Source of the DNA: Thamnidium elegans
Lineage: Eukaryota; Mucoromycota; Mucoromycetes; Mucorales; Mucoraceae
DNA length: 64,000 nt
NCBI GenBank assembly: GCA_025201345.1
Contig: JAIXMG010000007.1
Location: forward strand, 310,001 to 374,000
Reading direction: 5' to 3'
Shown here: positions 26,934-38,502 of the stretch, in pieces
How the letters are laid out: each line of letters begins with the position of its first letter
Position numbering within the stretch: position 1 is the first letter of the stretch
Translations under genes and position numbers: made by a program
The notes under the pieces: model-generated
The model's database searches: none
What the model was told of the DNA's origin: nothing
What the model saw: only the letters and a program-made list of their open reading frames with translations

Positions 26934-27416
26934 AACCATGTATTGAATTTTTTTTACAGTGGTAATGGTACTCAAGATATCTTTTATGATGACTCTTCTG
27001 TATTTTATGTCTCTCTTCACGGTTCTCCTGATTATCCATATTTTACTGGCTCGGCAGAAGAAACAGGTAGAGGTGAAGGTATTGGTTATAACATCAATAT
27101 TCCTCTGGATCCAAAAACTACAACAGATGCTATTTATCTCGATAATCTTGAGCGTGTATTAAACCAGCAAAGTGTTGTTGATTTTAAAGCGGATATTATC
27201 ATTGTTTCTATGGGTTTAGACACTTGGCATGAAGATCCTATTGCAGGTATGAAGGGACTCGTCGATATGAAAACATACAGAAAGATGGGCAGCTTTATGA
27301 AGACCAGTGCAAGCTGTATCGGTCGACCAGTTTTGTTTGTTCAAGAAGGTGGTTACACGGTCGAAAAGCTTGGTGATTTGGCTGGAAATGTCTTGCAGGG
27401 TTATCTTGAAACCTAA
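26019..27416 (+). CDS. acetylpolyamine amidohydrolase-like enzyme (HDAC superfamily), 4 exons, 395 aa
   Basis: Exons 26019-26100, 26176-26490, 26548-26881 and 26960-27416 (1188 nt), consistent phases. Zinc hydrolase of the arginase/deacetylase fold: LCRPPGHHS (catalytic His pair), AGYCFVNNAAVVA, DIDYHHGNGTQDIFY (zinc Asp and His, joined across intron 3), SLHGSPDYPYFTGSAEETG and VSMGLDTWHEDPI (second zinc Asp), then EGGY. The order VYSDDELLHNPLNEMTGGEW at the start and the TG.AEETG loop match bacterial acetylpolyamine aminohydrolases better than histone deacetylases. It probably deacetylates acetylated polyamines or other small amides. A 36-bp poly-A tract lies in intron 3. It precedes the oxidase gene by 111 bp on the same strand. 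Confidence 0.85.
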
Positions 27417-27527
27417 TAATAAATTACTGCTATTGGTTGCTTTTTTTAATCATACCATTTTTTTTTTTTTTATGTTAAAAGAAAAAGAAAAAAGAAACTC
27501 GGGGTAGTTTCCCTTGACGAAAAAAAT

Positions 27528-28646
27528 ATGAAGGCTTTTTATTTCGTAGTCTTGTTATTTTTATTTCAATATGTTTATGCAGCACCACTTAATACAACAG
27601 GTACTATTCGAAACTATTACATTGCAGCAGAAGAGGAGCTTTGGAATTATGCTCCCATGCAGTGGGACAATGTCAGAGATCAGCCTTTAACAAAGGCACC
27701 ATCATCATTGTACACCGTCTACAGAAAAAACAGACGAATCGGTTCAACTTATGTAAAAGCGTTTTATCGTCAGTACCGAGATGAGTCCTTTACGACCCCT
27801 ATTGCTCATGACAGTGCCCTAGGTAATCTGGGACCTATTATTCGGGCAGAGGCAGGGGATCAAGTTCATATCACATTTTACAACAAAGCCAGTTACCCGC
27901 ATTCATTGCATCCTCATACCACCATAGTTAATAATAAGACAGATTTACCAGGTCAATTTGTAAGGCCGGGAGAGAAATATCGTTATGTCTGGGACATACC
28001 TCTTGAATATTCGTTTCCAGAAAATCAGTCTTCGGTTGTATGGACCTATTCTTCCAAAGCATCGCCTGTAGGCGATGTCAATGCAGGACTATTAGGATTA
28101 GTGATCATTTATCAAAAGGGAACATTACAGTTCACTTCACCCGGATCCATGTTTCAAAAACCCAAAAATATTGATAAAGAAGTATTTACGATTATGACAA
28201 CTACAGATGAATCGGAATCGACTTATTTCACAGAATCAGGTGAACGTGTAGGATTCAGTATTGATCGACTCAAGGAATTAGAACGAACGGATCGGTTATT
28301 TAAAGAGTCAAATCGCATGTATCATATCAATGGCTACGTATATAATAATAACAAGAATATTGAGTTAGTGTATGGATCGCATGTACGATGGTATATTATT
28401 TCGTACGGTGTATCGGATGATGATGTACATACTGCGCATTGGCATGGAGCTACCATGTTGTACCACGGACATCGTGTTGATGTGGTTGATTTGACACCTA
28501 TTAGTTTTGAAGTGGTCGATATGATCCCTGATAATGAAGGTCAGTGGCTGTTCCATTGTCATGTAGCTTCTCATTTTGAATCTGGTATGAGTGCCTTTTA
28601 TCAAATTGAAAAGGTTGTTTATACCGGTGATGAAGGTTGGGAATAA
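27528..28646 (+). CDS. secreted two-cupredoxin multicopper oxidase-like protein, 372 aa
   Basis: Single-exon gene. A signal peptide of about 18 residues (MKAFYFVVLLFLFQYVYA) is followed by two cupredoxin domains resembling the ceruloplasmin/hephaestin branch. Copper-ligand motifs: HPH at residues 128-130 in domain 1 (SLHPHTTIV), HWHG at about 304-307, and HCHVASH followed by ESGM at about 342-353 in domain 2 (Cys-His-Met of a type 1 site plus trinuclear ligands). Typical fungal laccases and Fet3 have three cupredoxin domains and over 500 residues, so this is short. The two-domain layout could still form a trinuclear site at domain interfaces by oligomerisation. Ferroxidase, phenol oxidase or copper-binding roles are all possible. 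Confidence 0.85.
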   Translation: MKAFYFVVLLFLFQYVYAAPLNTTGTIRNYYIAAEEELWNYAPMQWDNVRDQPLTKAPSSLYTVYRKNRRIGSTYVKAFYRQYRDESFTTPIAHDSALGNLGPIIRAEAGDQVHITFYNKASYPHSLHPHTTIVNNKTDLPGQFVRPGEKYRYVWDIPLEYSFPENQSSVVWTYSSKASPVGDVNAGLLGLVIIYQKGTLQFTSPGSMFQKPKNIDKEVFTIMTTTDESESTYFTESGERVGFSIDRLKELERTDRLFKESNRMYHINGYVYNNNKNIELVYGSHVRWYIISYGVSDDDVHTAHWHGATMLYHGHRVDVVDLTPISFEVVDMIPDNEGQWLFHCHVASHFESGMSAFYQIEKVVYTGDEGWE

Positions 28647-28813
28647 AGTCCTAGCATCTATTCCCTCCGCTTTTTTCTAATAAAACTGTATATTTTATTT
28701 TTTTTGGATGATCCAAAAATAACCCTATGTGCACACCCTTGGCTCAAAAAAAAAAAAAGAAAAGACCTAATTATTTAAGCTCACTTTTTTGTTTTTTTCC
28801 TCCTCACTTAAAT

Positions 28814-31800
28814 ATGAAACGTCAAGCTTCTATCAGCACTTTTTTCACTAAAAAACCCGTAGAGAAAAAACCGAAAACCAAAGAACATGAGAGTTCAGAA
28901 ATCGAGGCTAACGCGAGTCAAATCACGGATATCGATCCATCACCACCTAAACCAACAACTCCAAAGCTGTCAAGCGATGAGTTAAAAAAGCTACAAGAGC
29001 GATTTGCAAACAAGTTTGGTGCGCGCGACGAACAATTACTACAAAAGCGTCAATACGTTGAAAGTCTTATGACCGACCCGGCTACGACTATACCACGTCA
29101 AAAGTACACACCACTTGAAAGTCAAGTAGTAGACTTGAAAGCGCGTTATCCTGGCTGTCTTTTACTGATAGAGGTTGGGTATAAGTTTCGGTTCTTTGGA
29201 GAGGATGCAAAGATAGCTTCGAGGGTATTACATGTAGCGAATTTTATTGATAGGAACTTTTATGTTGCAAGTATACCTGTACATCGTTTAAATTATCATG
29301 TTCAAAAGTAAGTATGGTATTTTTTGATACAATTTTTTTTTTAACATAATTTTTTATTAGACTTGTTAATGCAGGATATAAAGTAGGAATTGTACGTCAA
29401 ACAGAAACAGCAGCATTAAAAGCGGTTGGTACAAATCGTGGTGCGCCATTTCAAAGAGAGCTTACACAAATGATTACAAAAGGAACAATGGTAGATGAAA
29501 TGATGGTCGACAATCAAGAACGATACCTGATGTGTCTTGTGGAAGAAAAAAGAGGAGGTACTGGACCAGATGATAGAGTGTTTACTGGTATGGTAGCCGT
29601 AAAACTTTCAACGGGAGATGTTGTTTACGATACATTCTTGGATACATTTATGCGAAGCGAATTAGAGACACGGCTATTACATATCGAACCTAGCGAAATA
29701 TTGATTCCGTCTAAAAACATCAGTCAACCAACCGAGAAGCTCTTGAACCATCTATCGGGACAGAAATCTACCTGTTTTAGTAACGATTCTGTTCGCATTG
29801 AAAGAATGCCAATAGATGACTTGTTTTGTCAAGATTATAATATGGCGTTGACTTTTGTATCTGATTTTTATGAATCAACTAATTACTTGTCAACGATTGT
29901 TGAATTACCGGATATCATCATGTAAGTTTTTTTCTTTCTTTTTTTTTTTAAAAAAAAAAAAGAATTTTTTACCAAGATTGTAAACTTGTTATTATTATAG
30001 AAAGTCATTGGCTTGTTTGATTCGTTACCTTCAAGAATTTAACCTGACAAGTATTTTAAAAACTACAAAATTCTTTACACATTTCGTATCCCAAAGCCAC
30101 ATGTTATTAAATGGAAATACGTTAGTCAACCTTGAAATATATCGCAACAATACAAACTTTAAAGAAGAAGGTTCATTATTTAGTATACTAAACCATACAA
30201 AGACTAAATTTGGACAGAGATTATTAAGGAAATGGGTTGGAAGGCCTTTAGTTGATATCAAGTAAGAAAAAAAAAAAAAAAAAGTTGAACATCTTCATTT
30301 GTGATACTAATTTTTATTTTTATTTAGTAAATTAAATGAGCGCGTTAATGCAATCGAGGAACTAATTCATACTGATGTTAAGAAAAAGGATCGAGTTTTG
30401 ACATTACTTAAACGGTTGCCAGATATCGAAAAAGGATTATGCCGTATTCATTACGGCAAGGTATGTAGAATAATAACGATGGTATTATGCATTTTTTTTT
30501 TCTTAAATACTGTATTATTGTAGGCAACTCCTAAAGAACTTGTTCAAGTTTTAGACACACTTGAAAAAGTATCTTTATCATTTCGACAAGAACAAGAGCC
30601 GAGATTCGAGTCAGAGCTACTGAACGATTTATTTGATACATTACCAACGATTTATTCAGATGTTATCGCGTTTAAGGAATCTATTGATTGCAATTGTAAA
30701 GGGGACTTGCTTAATTTCTTTAAATCGGAAACCAGATGGCCCGAAATTCCTAAACAAAAGAACAATATCAAGTATATCGAATCCTTGCTGCAGGAACACC
30801 TTGTTGAACTACAACAGCTCATACAATTGCCCGATTTAAAATTTGTTACTGTAGCAGCCGTTGAATATCAATTAGAGGTATCCAACGCCAAATCCAAGAA
30901 AGTACCAGATGATTGGATCAAAATTAGCCGTACAAAAGCTGTTTCTCGATACCATACAAAATACATTATACAACAATTAGCTGAACGAGAACAACACCGA
31001 GAACTTTTATTACTTGCTGCTGAAAAAGCATATAAAGATTTTATGAGGTAAGAAAATATATATTTACAGGTAAAAAAAAAAAAAAAGATACAACATACTT
31101 TTTTTTGCTGGTTACTTTAGTGAAATATCAACAAAATATGAACAGTTTCGTCAAGTTGCATTATGTTTGGCACACATTGATTGCCTTTTATCATTAGCCA
31201 GAACAGCAAGCCAACTAAATTATGTTAAACCCATCTTTACAGATAAAGCAGAAATTCAAGTAACAGAAGGCCGGCATCCGATTATTGAACGACTTTCAAA
31301 TTATGTCCCTAACGATATTAATTTTACGGATACAGAACGAGCCATGATTTTGACAGGACCTAATATGGGAGGTAAAAGTTCATATATTCGACAGATTGCG
31401 CTAATATCAATTATGGGACAAATCGGATCTTATGTACCTGCAACCTCAGCAAGACTTGGCATACTGGATGCAGTGTATACAAGAATGGGAGCATCCGATA
31501 ATATGATGCGCGGTGAGAGTACGTTTATGGTTGAACTTCACGAGACTTCGGATATTATGAAACAAGCTACCGCGAGGTCGCTTGTTATTCTAGATGAATT
31601 AGGAAGAGGAACGAGTACACATGATGGTCAAGCTATTGCTTATGCTGTACTTTACTATTTCATAGAACAAATACAATCCATTACTTTATTTGTTACTCAT
31701 TATCCGTCCATTGGATCATTGGAAAATATGTTTCCAACTCGTATACGAAATTGTTATATGAGTTTCTTGGAAGAAGAAGATAATGAAGGAATTCCAAACA

Positions 31801-32040
31801 TTGTGTTTTTATATAAACTTGTGAATGGTCTGGCAACAGAAAGTTACGGGTAAAATAACATATGATAGTTTTCAATATACATACATATTTATCATGTTTA
31901 TATGTAGAATGAATGTAGCAAAGTTAGCAGGTGTACCTATTCCAATTATAAAAAACGCCATACAAAAATCAAACCAAGTTCAAAACCAAATGAAACAAAG
32001 AACACAACGTATTTCAATGTTAAAATCGATTTTAAAATAA
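28814..32040 (+). CDS. MSH3: DNA mismatch repair protein MSH3, 7 exons, 944 aa
   Basis: MutS homologue that pairs with MSH2 (MutS-beta) to recognise insertion/deletion loops. Exons 28814-29307, 29361-29921, 30001-30261, 30328-30460, 30524-31047, 31121-31849 and 31908-32040 (2835 nt); phases agree throughout. An N-terminal PCNA-binding PIP box, QASISTFF (residues 4-11), lies in a disordered leader. The mismatch-binding domain starts at [20 protein letters not shown] and has [10 protein letters not shown] in place of the MSH6 Phe-X-Glu signature, as in MSH3. The ATPase has Walker [14 protein letters not shown], the signature around STFMVELHE, Walker [14 protein letters not shown] and the FVTHYPSI switch. 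The C-terminal helix-turn-helix part is short. It converges on RPS3 with 67 bp between stops. Confidence 0.95.
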
Positions 32041-32107
32041 AAAAAAAAGTAATTGGTTTTAATTTTATTTTATTTCAAAAAAAAAAAGTGTGTTTTTAAA
32101 GAAATAT

Positions 32108-33243
32108 TTAAGCTTGGACGGGCTCAGCAGCGGCAACGGGGGCAGCAGCAGGAGCGGGTCTGAAATCTTGAGCAGAGGGTTCAGTGATAGAGGCTTCATC
32201 CTTAGGTTCGAGGATGGTGACAATATCGGGAAGAGATTGCTTGGGACCGTTACGACCAGTAGGATCGTTATCCAACATGATCTTGACCTTGATACCCAAA
32301 ACACCTTGACGTAAGTCAACGTGACGGACAGCAGTGGTGATGTATTCACGGGCAGGGTTACCAGAGTGAATCATGAAACCGTCAGCGAACTTCATGGCCT
32401 TAGCACGAGCAGCACGGACCTTACCAGAGACAACGACCTCACAACCCTTGGCACCAGATTCCATAACGAAACGGACGACACCATAACAGGCACGACGGAC
32501 AGCCAAACCGTTAAGAAGCTTGAACTTGACAGACTCACATTGAGCAATGGCACAGAGACCACGGTTTTGAACACGCTCGGCATAAAGTTCAACAGCGTTC
32601 TCGGGGAACTTGAAACGCTTTTGGACAAGAGTGGTCAATTCACGAATACGACGACCCTTCTCACCAAGAACGTTTTGAGTGTGAGTAGCACGGATGATGA
32701 TTCTGGTACGATGGAATTTTTTTTTTTTAGTTTTTTTTTTTCTTCTCTCCATTTATTATTGCGCTATTATTTAACTTACTCGGTACGGGCAGGGGTAACA
32801 CGGACCTCAACACCAGCATAACCATCTTCGGCAAGTTCACGAGTGAAGAACTCGTTGAGTTCAGCGTAGAAGACACCGTCAGCGACCTTTTATGGGGTAT
32901 AAGTTAGTTTTTTTTATTATTATTATTTGTATTTGAATTAACATGTCAACTTACGAACTAAAAATGCGATTATTGAAGTGATGGTGATAATAGTAATAAA
33001 TAAAAAAGAGGAAAAGTTGATTAGTATACTTGGTGGAAAAAAAAAAAGGGAATCGTGAAAATGGAGAAGGCGATGAAATGAATGACAAGCTTTTTTTTTT
33101 TTTTGAAATAGTTGATTATAGTGTTTCAAAAATCAATAATCCAATCCATTTGATGTATCATCCATTTCATCTCTCTCTCTCTATCATTGTATATTGTAGA
33201 TAATTACTTTTCTCTTCTTGGAAATTTGTTGAGCAGCTGCCAT
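32108..33243 (-). CDS. RPS3: 40S ribosomal protein S3 (uS3), 3 exons, 245 aa
   Basis: Exons 33243-33208, 32886-32780 and 32702-32108 on the minus strand (738 nt). Starts [12 protein letters not shown], then [35 protein letters not shown], and the KH domain [20 protein letters not shown]. The C-terminal domain has [20 protein letters not shown] and [20 protein letters not shown]. The tail is Ala/Pro-rich. uS3 lines the mRNA entry channel of the small subunit and also has a reported DNA-lyase activity in animals. Intron 1 is large for this window (321 bp). Codon use is strongly biased, as in AlaRS. Reading through intron 2 would give a longer frame beginning MERRKKK; I rejected it because the spliced form restores the canonical sequence. 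Confidence 0.96.
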
Positions 33244-34048
33244 GATGAATGAAAGAGGGGGATTTCTATATCTTGAACTCTCGTTTGGGCTTCATACTGG
33301 ATTTGTCTGGCTTCACACTCCACACACCCAAAAAAAATCTCTTTGGCTGTCAGTATAAGTCCGAGCCGGAATAATTTAAAAAGAAGATTTTTTTTTTAAA
33401 AATGGTTTTTTATTTTTTTAGGGGGGAGAGGGGGAAAATTGGGGGGAGAAACAAAATAGGGGGTGAGGGGAGGGGAGAGATTGGGGGGGGGGGAGAAGTG
33501 TGTGAACTAAATTCGGTGATCTTTTGTGATTGTTATTGATGCGGTTAGAAGTTAGTCGAGATAGACTAATTGAGATAATATACAAAAATGAACACCCTTA
33601 AACATATAAACGGGTGAAATGGGTGAAATAGAAAAAGGAAACAGATAAAAAAGAAAAAAAAAAAGATATCAAAACTGCAAAAAAAGACGAGTATAGTACA
33701 AAAGGGTAGTGTGCGTGTGTGTGTGTGTGTGTGTGTAGTGTGTGTATGGGGGAAAATTGTATAGGAAAAAAAAAAAAAAAAAAAAAGAGAATAGAATATA
33801 GAAATTCAATCGAATGTACAAAAATGAAGAGAAGAAAACCAAAAATAAGGAAAGTAAAAGTTAAAGGAAACTGCAACAAGAAAGCGAGAAAATAATATAG
33901 GAAGAGTGTACAATTTGGTTGGGTATGTTGTTGTTGTTGTTGTTGTTGTTGTTTGGGATCCTTTCTTTCTTTTTTTTCGTTTTATACAATAAGGATGAAC
34001 AATATATACCATAATTCTTTTTTTTTTTTTTTTTTTTCGTAAAATATA

Positions 34049-34082
<34 letters not shown>

Positions 34083-34094
34083 CAGTAAAAATAT
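33244..34094. other. RPS3 upstream region with G-rich and simple repeats
   Basis: No gene seen. It contains a strongly G-rich stretch on the plus strand (33421-33493, at least six runs of four or more G), a (GT)n run (33711-33736), poly-A (33767-33786), a (TTG)n run (33928-33951), poly-T (34018-34037) and a poly-A run of about 30 bp (34051-34080). Confidence 0.6.
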
Positions 34095-34909
34095 TTATAT
34101 CTTCAACATAGATCTTAATCCACGTTGGATTTCTGATAGATCCATATCAAAATCATTCTTTAACGGCTGAGGAGATAAAATGTTCATTAGGTCCTTTGAA
34201 TGTCTTGAGAGTTTCTCTCTTTCCAATAACTCAATAGATACCAGCGTAGGTGAAAAGGCAGGCATCGGTAAAGCGCTAGGAGCAGGTGAATTATTAAAAG
34301 TAGGACCGGCGTAAACACTACTTCTAATATCAATAACACTACTTGACCTACGGCGTTGCTCATTTCTTTTTTTTTTTTTTTTTTAAATTTTTAAGGAGTT
34401 GATAAAAATAAAGGGATAAGTTACCCTAAATACATATATTAAAATATAAGTATTATTTACCTCTTCTTATGAACTACTGGTACAACAATAGCTTGATCAG
34501 ATTGTCTTTGTTTATTATTCTTCTTCTTTTTTAGACTAGAAGAAGAAGAAGAAGACGTGGAAGAAGAAGTGGAAGAAGAAGTGGAAGAGTCATCAGATTC
34601 AGAAGAAGTAGCGGATAATTCAATTTTCATTGATACAATTTCTTTTCTACGTTCAACTCTTCTAGCTTTTACAGGTAATACAGTCCTTCTTTGTTGTTGT
34701 GGTGTATTTGGTGCCGAAGCTGATGTCTTTTTTGGAATAACAATAGGAACTTTTGTCGTCTTGATTTGTTGTTTCTTCTTTTGATGATGATTATTATGAT
34801 ATTGTTGATTTTTTACTTTATCATTTGTTATCTTTACAACTGAAGTTGGTTTTTCAAGATGAACAACATGAATGTTCTTTGCTTTAACATTTACAAGTTT
34901 AGTTGACAT
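34095..34909 (-). CDS. Edc1/PNRC-like mRNA decapping activator, 2 exons, 239 aa
   Basis: Exons 34909-34461 and 34365-34095 on the minus strand (720 nt). Mostly disordered: Lys/Gln-rich N-terminus, then a long acidic Ser run. The diagnostic part is the second exon: YAGPTFNNSPAPSALPMP followed by SPTLVSIELL, and a C-terminal LRSMLKI. The YAG.TF..SP.PS.LP.P pattern is the Dcp1/Dcp2-activating motif shared by yeast Edc1/Edc2 and animal PNRC proteins, which bind Dcp1 and stimulate decapping. The C-terminal Leu-rich motif resembles the short helix at the end of PNRC2. Assignment rests on this one motif. The promoter is shared with the divergent CAP-Gly gene, 299 bp away. Confidence 0.72.
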
Positions 34910-35208
34910 TAATGATGATTAAAAATAAAAAAGAAGACGGGAAATAAGTGAAAGAGAGAGAGAAAAAGAAAAAAAGGAGGAAAACGGAAAAAAAAAATAA
35001 AAAAAGTTTTTCTTTTTTAAACGACTGGCCACGTTTGTCGGGGCAGATAAGAAAAAAAAAACCCTTTATATATTATTTTTGTGTAGTGTGTGAGTGTGTG
35101 TGTGTTCATTTTTAGTTCTCCTAATAAAAAAAAAAATTATAAAAAGAGTCTCGTTTTTTTTTTTTTTTGTAATTAAATATTTCTTCACTTTTTTCTTCTT
35201 TTACAAGT

Positions 35209-35280
35209 ATGTCGGCAAGGGCATGGATTGATTCTAAAAAGCCTTTATTGTCCTCACGTTCTACGCCTGCACCTACATTA

Positions 35281-35312
<32 letters not shown>

Positions 35313-36396
35313 GCAGCAACACATACAACAACAGCAGTTACATACAGGAGATAGAGTGCAAATTAATTCATTACATGGCATTATACGATTTATTGGCACA
35401 ACTAAATTTAAAAGTGGTACCTGGGCTGGTATTGAATTGGATTGTGTTGGTCTAGGAAAGAACGATGGATCTGTCGATGGGTAAAATAGTAAAACACGTT
35501 TTTTTTTTAAAAAAAAAAAAAAAGAGTAGTAAAAAAAAAAGACTAAACTAAACTTTGTTGTGTATAGTCAGCGTTACTTTATTTGTCCCCCCAACACTGG
35601 TTTATTTATATTGGCTAATAAAGTTTTAAAGCAACAACACCATACACCGGTATACAACAGACCATTAACACCCCATAGATCAAATTCTTCTAAATTATCA
35701 TCTCCTTTACGTGTATTACCTCCTTTACCGAAAAAGGTAATATTATCAGAAGACAATGAATTATTGTTACTCAAAAAGAGAATTGATGCTCTAGAAGCAG
35801 AAAATAAAATGTTAAAACAAGTAAATCAATCATCTAATAATCGAATACAATTCTTGGAACAAACAGTAATTGAAGTAAAGAAAGCTGGTATGGACAGTAT
35901 AGAAATATTAGAGTCTATGGTTACATCAGAAAGAAGTAAAGTAAAAGAGTTACAATTAGAACAAAATGATTTAAGACTAGCTGGACTAGAAGCAATTGAG
36001 TCATATGAATCAACACTAAATCAATTACAATCTGATAATAAAAAATCACAACAATCACATCATCAACAAGTTCAACTATTTTTGCAAGATATTAACGTAT
36101 TAGAAAATGTATTACAAAATAAAATGGATAAACAAGTTGATCTTGTTGAATCATTAAAAAGAGAACGTCAAAATAATAGTAAAATTACGAATGAATTAAA
36201 GGCCATAAAATTCCAATTAAAAATATCAAACGATAACAATAGGTGGTCATTTATGAGGTTAGACACACCTATTGAAGAAGAAGAAGAAGAAGAAGAAGAA
36301 GAAGAAGATCTACATTGTCCCTTATGTGAAAAACAGGGTCATGATATAATTCATTGTTCTATTTTATCAAATCAAAAACATCATCTTATTTCCTAA
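35209..36396 (+). CDS. CAP-Gly microtubule plus-end protein (CLIP-170/Bik1/Tip1-like), 2 exons, 366 aa
   Basis: Exons 35209-35480 and 35568-36396 (1101 nt). An N-terminal poly-Gln stretch is followed by a CAP-Gly domain, residues about 45-110: GDRVQINSLHGIIRFIGTTK, FKSGTWAGIELD, GKNDGSVDG across the intron, then QRYFICPPNTGLFI (the GKNDG motif binds EEY/F tails of tubulin). A coiled coil of about 160 residues follows (ELLLLKKRIDALEAENKMLK onward). An acidic Glu run precedes a C-terminal CCHC zinc knuckle, CPLCEKQGHDIIHC. Domain order and the terminal knuckle are those of CLIP-170 and its yeast relatives, which track growing microtubule ends. Confidence 0.93.
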
Positions 36397-37420
36397 TACT
36401 ACCACTTTGCATACCTACATACTATAAAACACTAATAATAAATTTCTGTAAATATTCACACAAAAATAAAAACCTATTATTAAAACTTTTGGTGTCACCA
36501 TTACTTATTAATTATTTTTATATTAAACTGTTGATTTTAGCTTCATGTCAAATAGAGTGCATGATAATAATACTATAGTGGCCATATAAAACGTGTACAA
36601 GTTGATCAATAACTTTAACTTGTTATCCTATACTTTTGGCGAAATCACACTACTTTCTAATATCACCTGATTTTTTAATTCTGCTTTTCTTTGTTACACA
36701 TATAACAGAAATACCTTCATTTATTTAAACCTTCCAATGTTTTACTTTAGAAGATCTATTAATTTTAAATTGGCTCACGCTATATTTTATTCGCTTAAAA
36801 AGAAAGTGCACGGTTGCAAAGGTTTCACTCAAAAGTCTTTTTTTTTTAATATAAGCTATTAAACGCAAAAGCATATTTTTTACACGTTTACATTTGGTTT
36901 CAACTGTATTTGGAAATAGATTTAAAGATTTTTAGTTTTTTATTTGTCAAATAGAAACCTAGGCTTTGTACCCATTATAATTTGCTTGGTGATCATGCGC
37001 TACCCATTTATACATCTCGTTTTAATAACATGAGTGTAAGCAAAGTTAATTAATTACTTAAAACGGTACCTCTTCCACAGGAGAGCGGCTTTAAGGTGTT
37101 TCTTTTCAGGAAAACCCCCCAGCGATTTCTTTCAGTTTGATTGTTGATTACAGAAGGGTCGAATACGGGGATGTACTTCTCCAAGACATCGGATACACCA
37201 GCCAATCCTATTGCAAACACTGACACGGAATCTCTTCCCTTGTATGTTTGAAAACACTCAGATTACGGGTTTTTTTTTTCAAACAGCAGAATGTTCCCTT
37301 TACAAAGAACCAGGTTTAATCAATGAACACAATTTAACTCGGTATTTTGATATCCAGTGGTTGTGAACAACTGATTAGCCGTTAAAAAGAAGGGCAGTTG
37401 GTATGAAAACAGGTAGCACT

Positions 37421-37452
<32 letters not shown>

Positions 37453-38502
37453 TTGGTATGTAGAGACAAAGAGCATTGTACACAAGGAGGATCGCCCTTG
37501 TTTCTTCACTGGTGGTATCAGTTTTCGTCAAAACAGTTATATCATTGCTCAAAAGCCGCCTTTTAAGAATATCGTTCAAATTGTCAATTCTGCTATAAGT
37601 GAGATCTGCATCGTCTTCTTCTTTCGGCATCAGGAGCTTGAGCTAGAGCCTCCTTTGGGTGTCTTGAATTCGACAATAAATCACGCAGAATTTAGATCTC
37701 ATTTAGTTTGATTTTCAATAATCTTTTTTTTTTTATGAATGGTGCTTATCCCATGTTTAAGTCGATTGGCTGGACCATCTTCTTTGCGAATTTCATCAAA
37801 AAGGCGTTCAACATTGGATTTTTCTCTAAGGAGGCTTTCAGTACATCTTTTTTTTCCGCAATAAAATGAGTTAATTAAGCCCAGTTGGGACGAATGTGAT
37901 TTTATCCTCACGGACTTGATATGTATGATCTTGCAGAGCCAGGAAAAGTCTTGTCCTTCTTTTGCGGCTGATTACTCTTTAGTATCTTTTTGTTTTTTTT
38001 ATTTTGAATCTTCACTATTTAATAGCTCGGATTCCACATGCATATGTATCTTCTATTGAGAGTATATGCTTGATCGAACCAGAGATAATTGTCAAGTCTG
38101 GGTCAACCATAGTGTTATTTTCATTATCAGATGTTTAAACGAACAAGAGATTTATCGATAAAATCATATTTTCGTAACTCCCTTAAAACTCTGGGCATTT
38201 ACTGAAATTTTATTATCGGATATCCGTAATGTAACTTTATTATTGACAAACATCGTAAGTGTAAGACGAAAAAAAAAAAAAAAATTATCAAGCCGAAAAA
38301 AGTTAAATCAAAAGCTAAGCTGGAAAAAAGAAGACTGTACAGTAAACTTTATAATTCATACATCAGAATAAAAAGATGAGGCCATTTTTTTTTTTTAAAA
38401 AAAAAATCAAATGTGGTATAATTGATAAATATTAAGAAACGTAGAAAAACAAACATTATATTATTCTTATTTTTTTTTCTTTTCTTCTAGATAAAAAAAA
38501 AA
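36397..38502. other. gene-poor region with a decayed minus-strand coding stretch
   Basis: 2.1 kb between the CAP-Gly gene and the carrier gene. The only coding-like signal is the minus-strand remnant listed at 37385-37970. A C-run/T-run junction lies at 37422-37454 and a poly-A/T-rich block at 38270-38410. Confidence 0.5.
37385..37970 (-). pseudogene. decayed protein-coding remnant, family unknown
   Basis: Two neighbouring minus-strand stretches read like real protein but not in one frame: about 37970-37710 (KSHSSQLGLINSFYCGKKR ... SNVERLFDEIRKEDGPANRL) and 37630-37450 (DLTYSRIDNLNDILKRRLL, NDITVLTKTDTTSEETRAIL, LLVYNALCLYI). Between them lie stop codons and a poly-A run. Either a short intron joins them or the gene is broken; I found no clean splice. 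The composition resembles the decayed gene at 57268-58475, so both may come from one expanded Mucorales gene family, but that is a guess. Confidence 0.35.

Noticed and set aside
32702..32752. Alternative RPS3 start giving a Lys-rich N-terminus
   Set aside because: This is read-through of intron 2; splicing at 32780/32702 restores the conserved uS3 N-terminal domain.
32321..32821. Plus-strand 166-codon frame
   Set aside because: Antisense to RPS3 exons and crosses its intron; explained by RPS3 codon bias.
35121..35399. Cys-rich minus-strand frame resembling a poly-Cys peptide
   Set aside because: It is the CAG (poly-Gln) repeat of the CAP-Gly gene read on the other strand.
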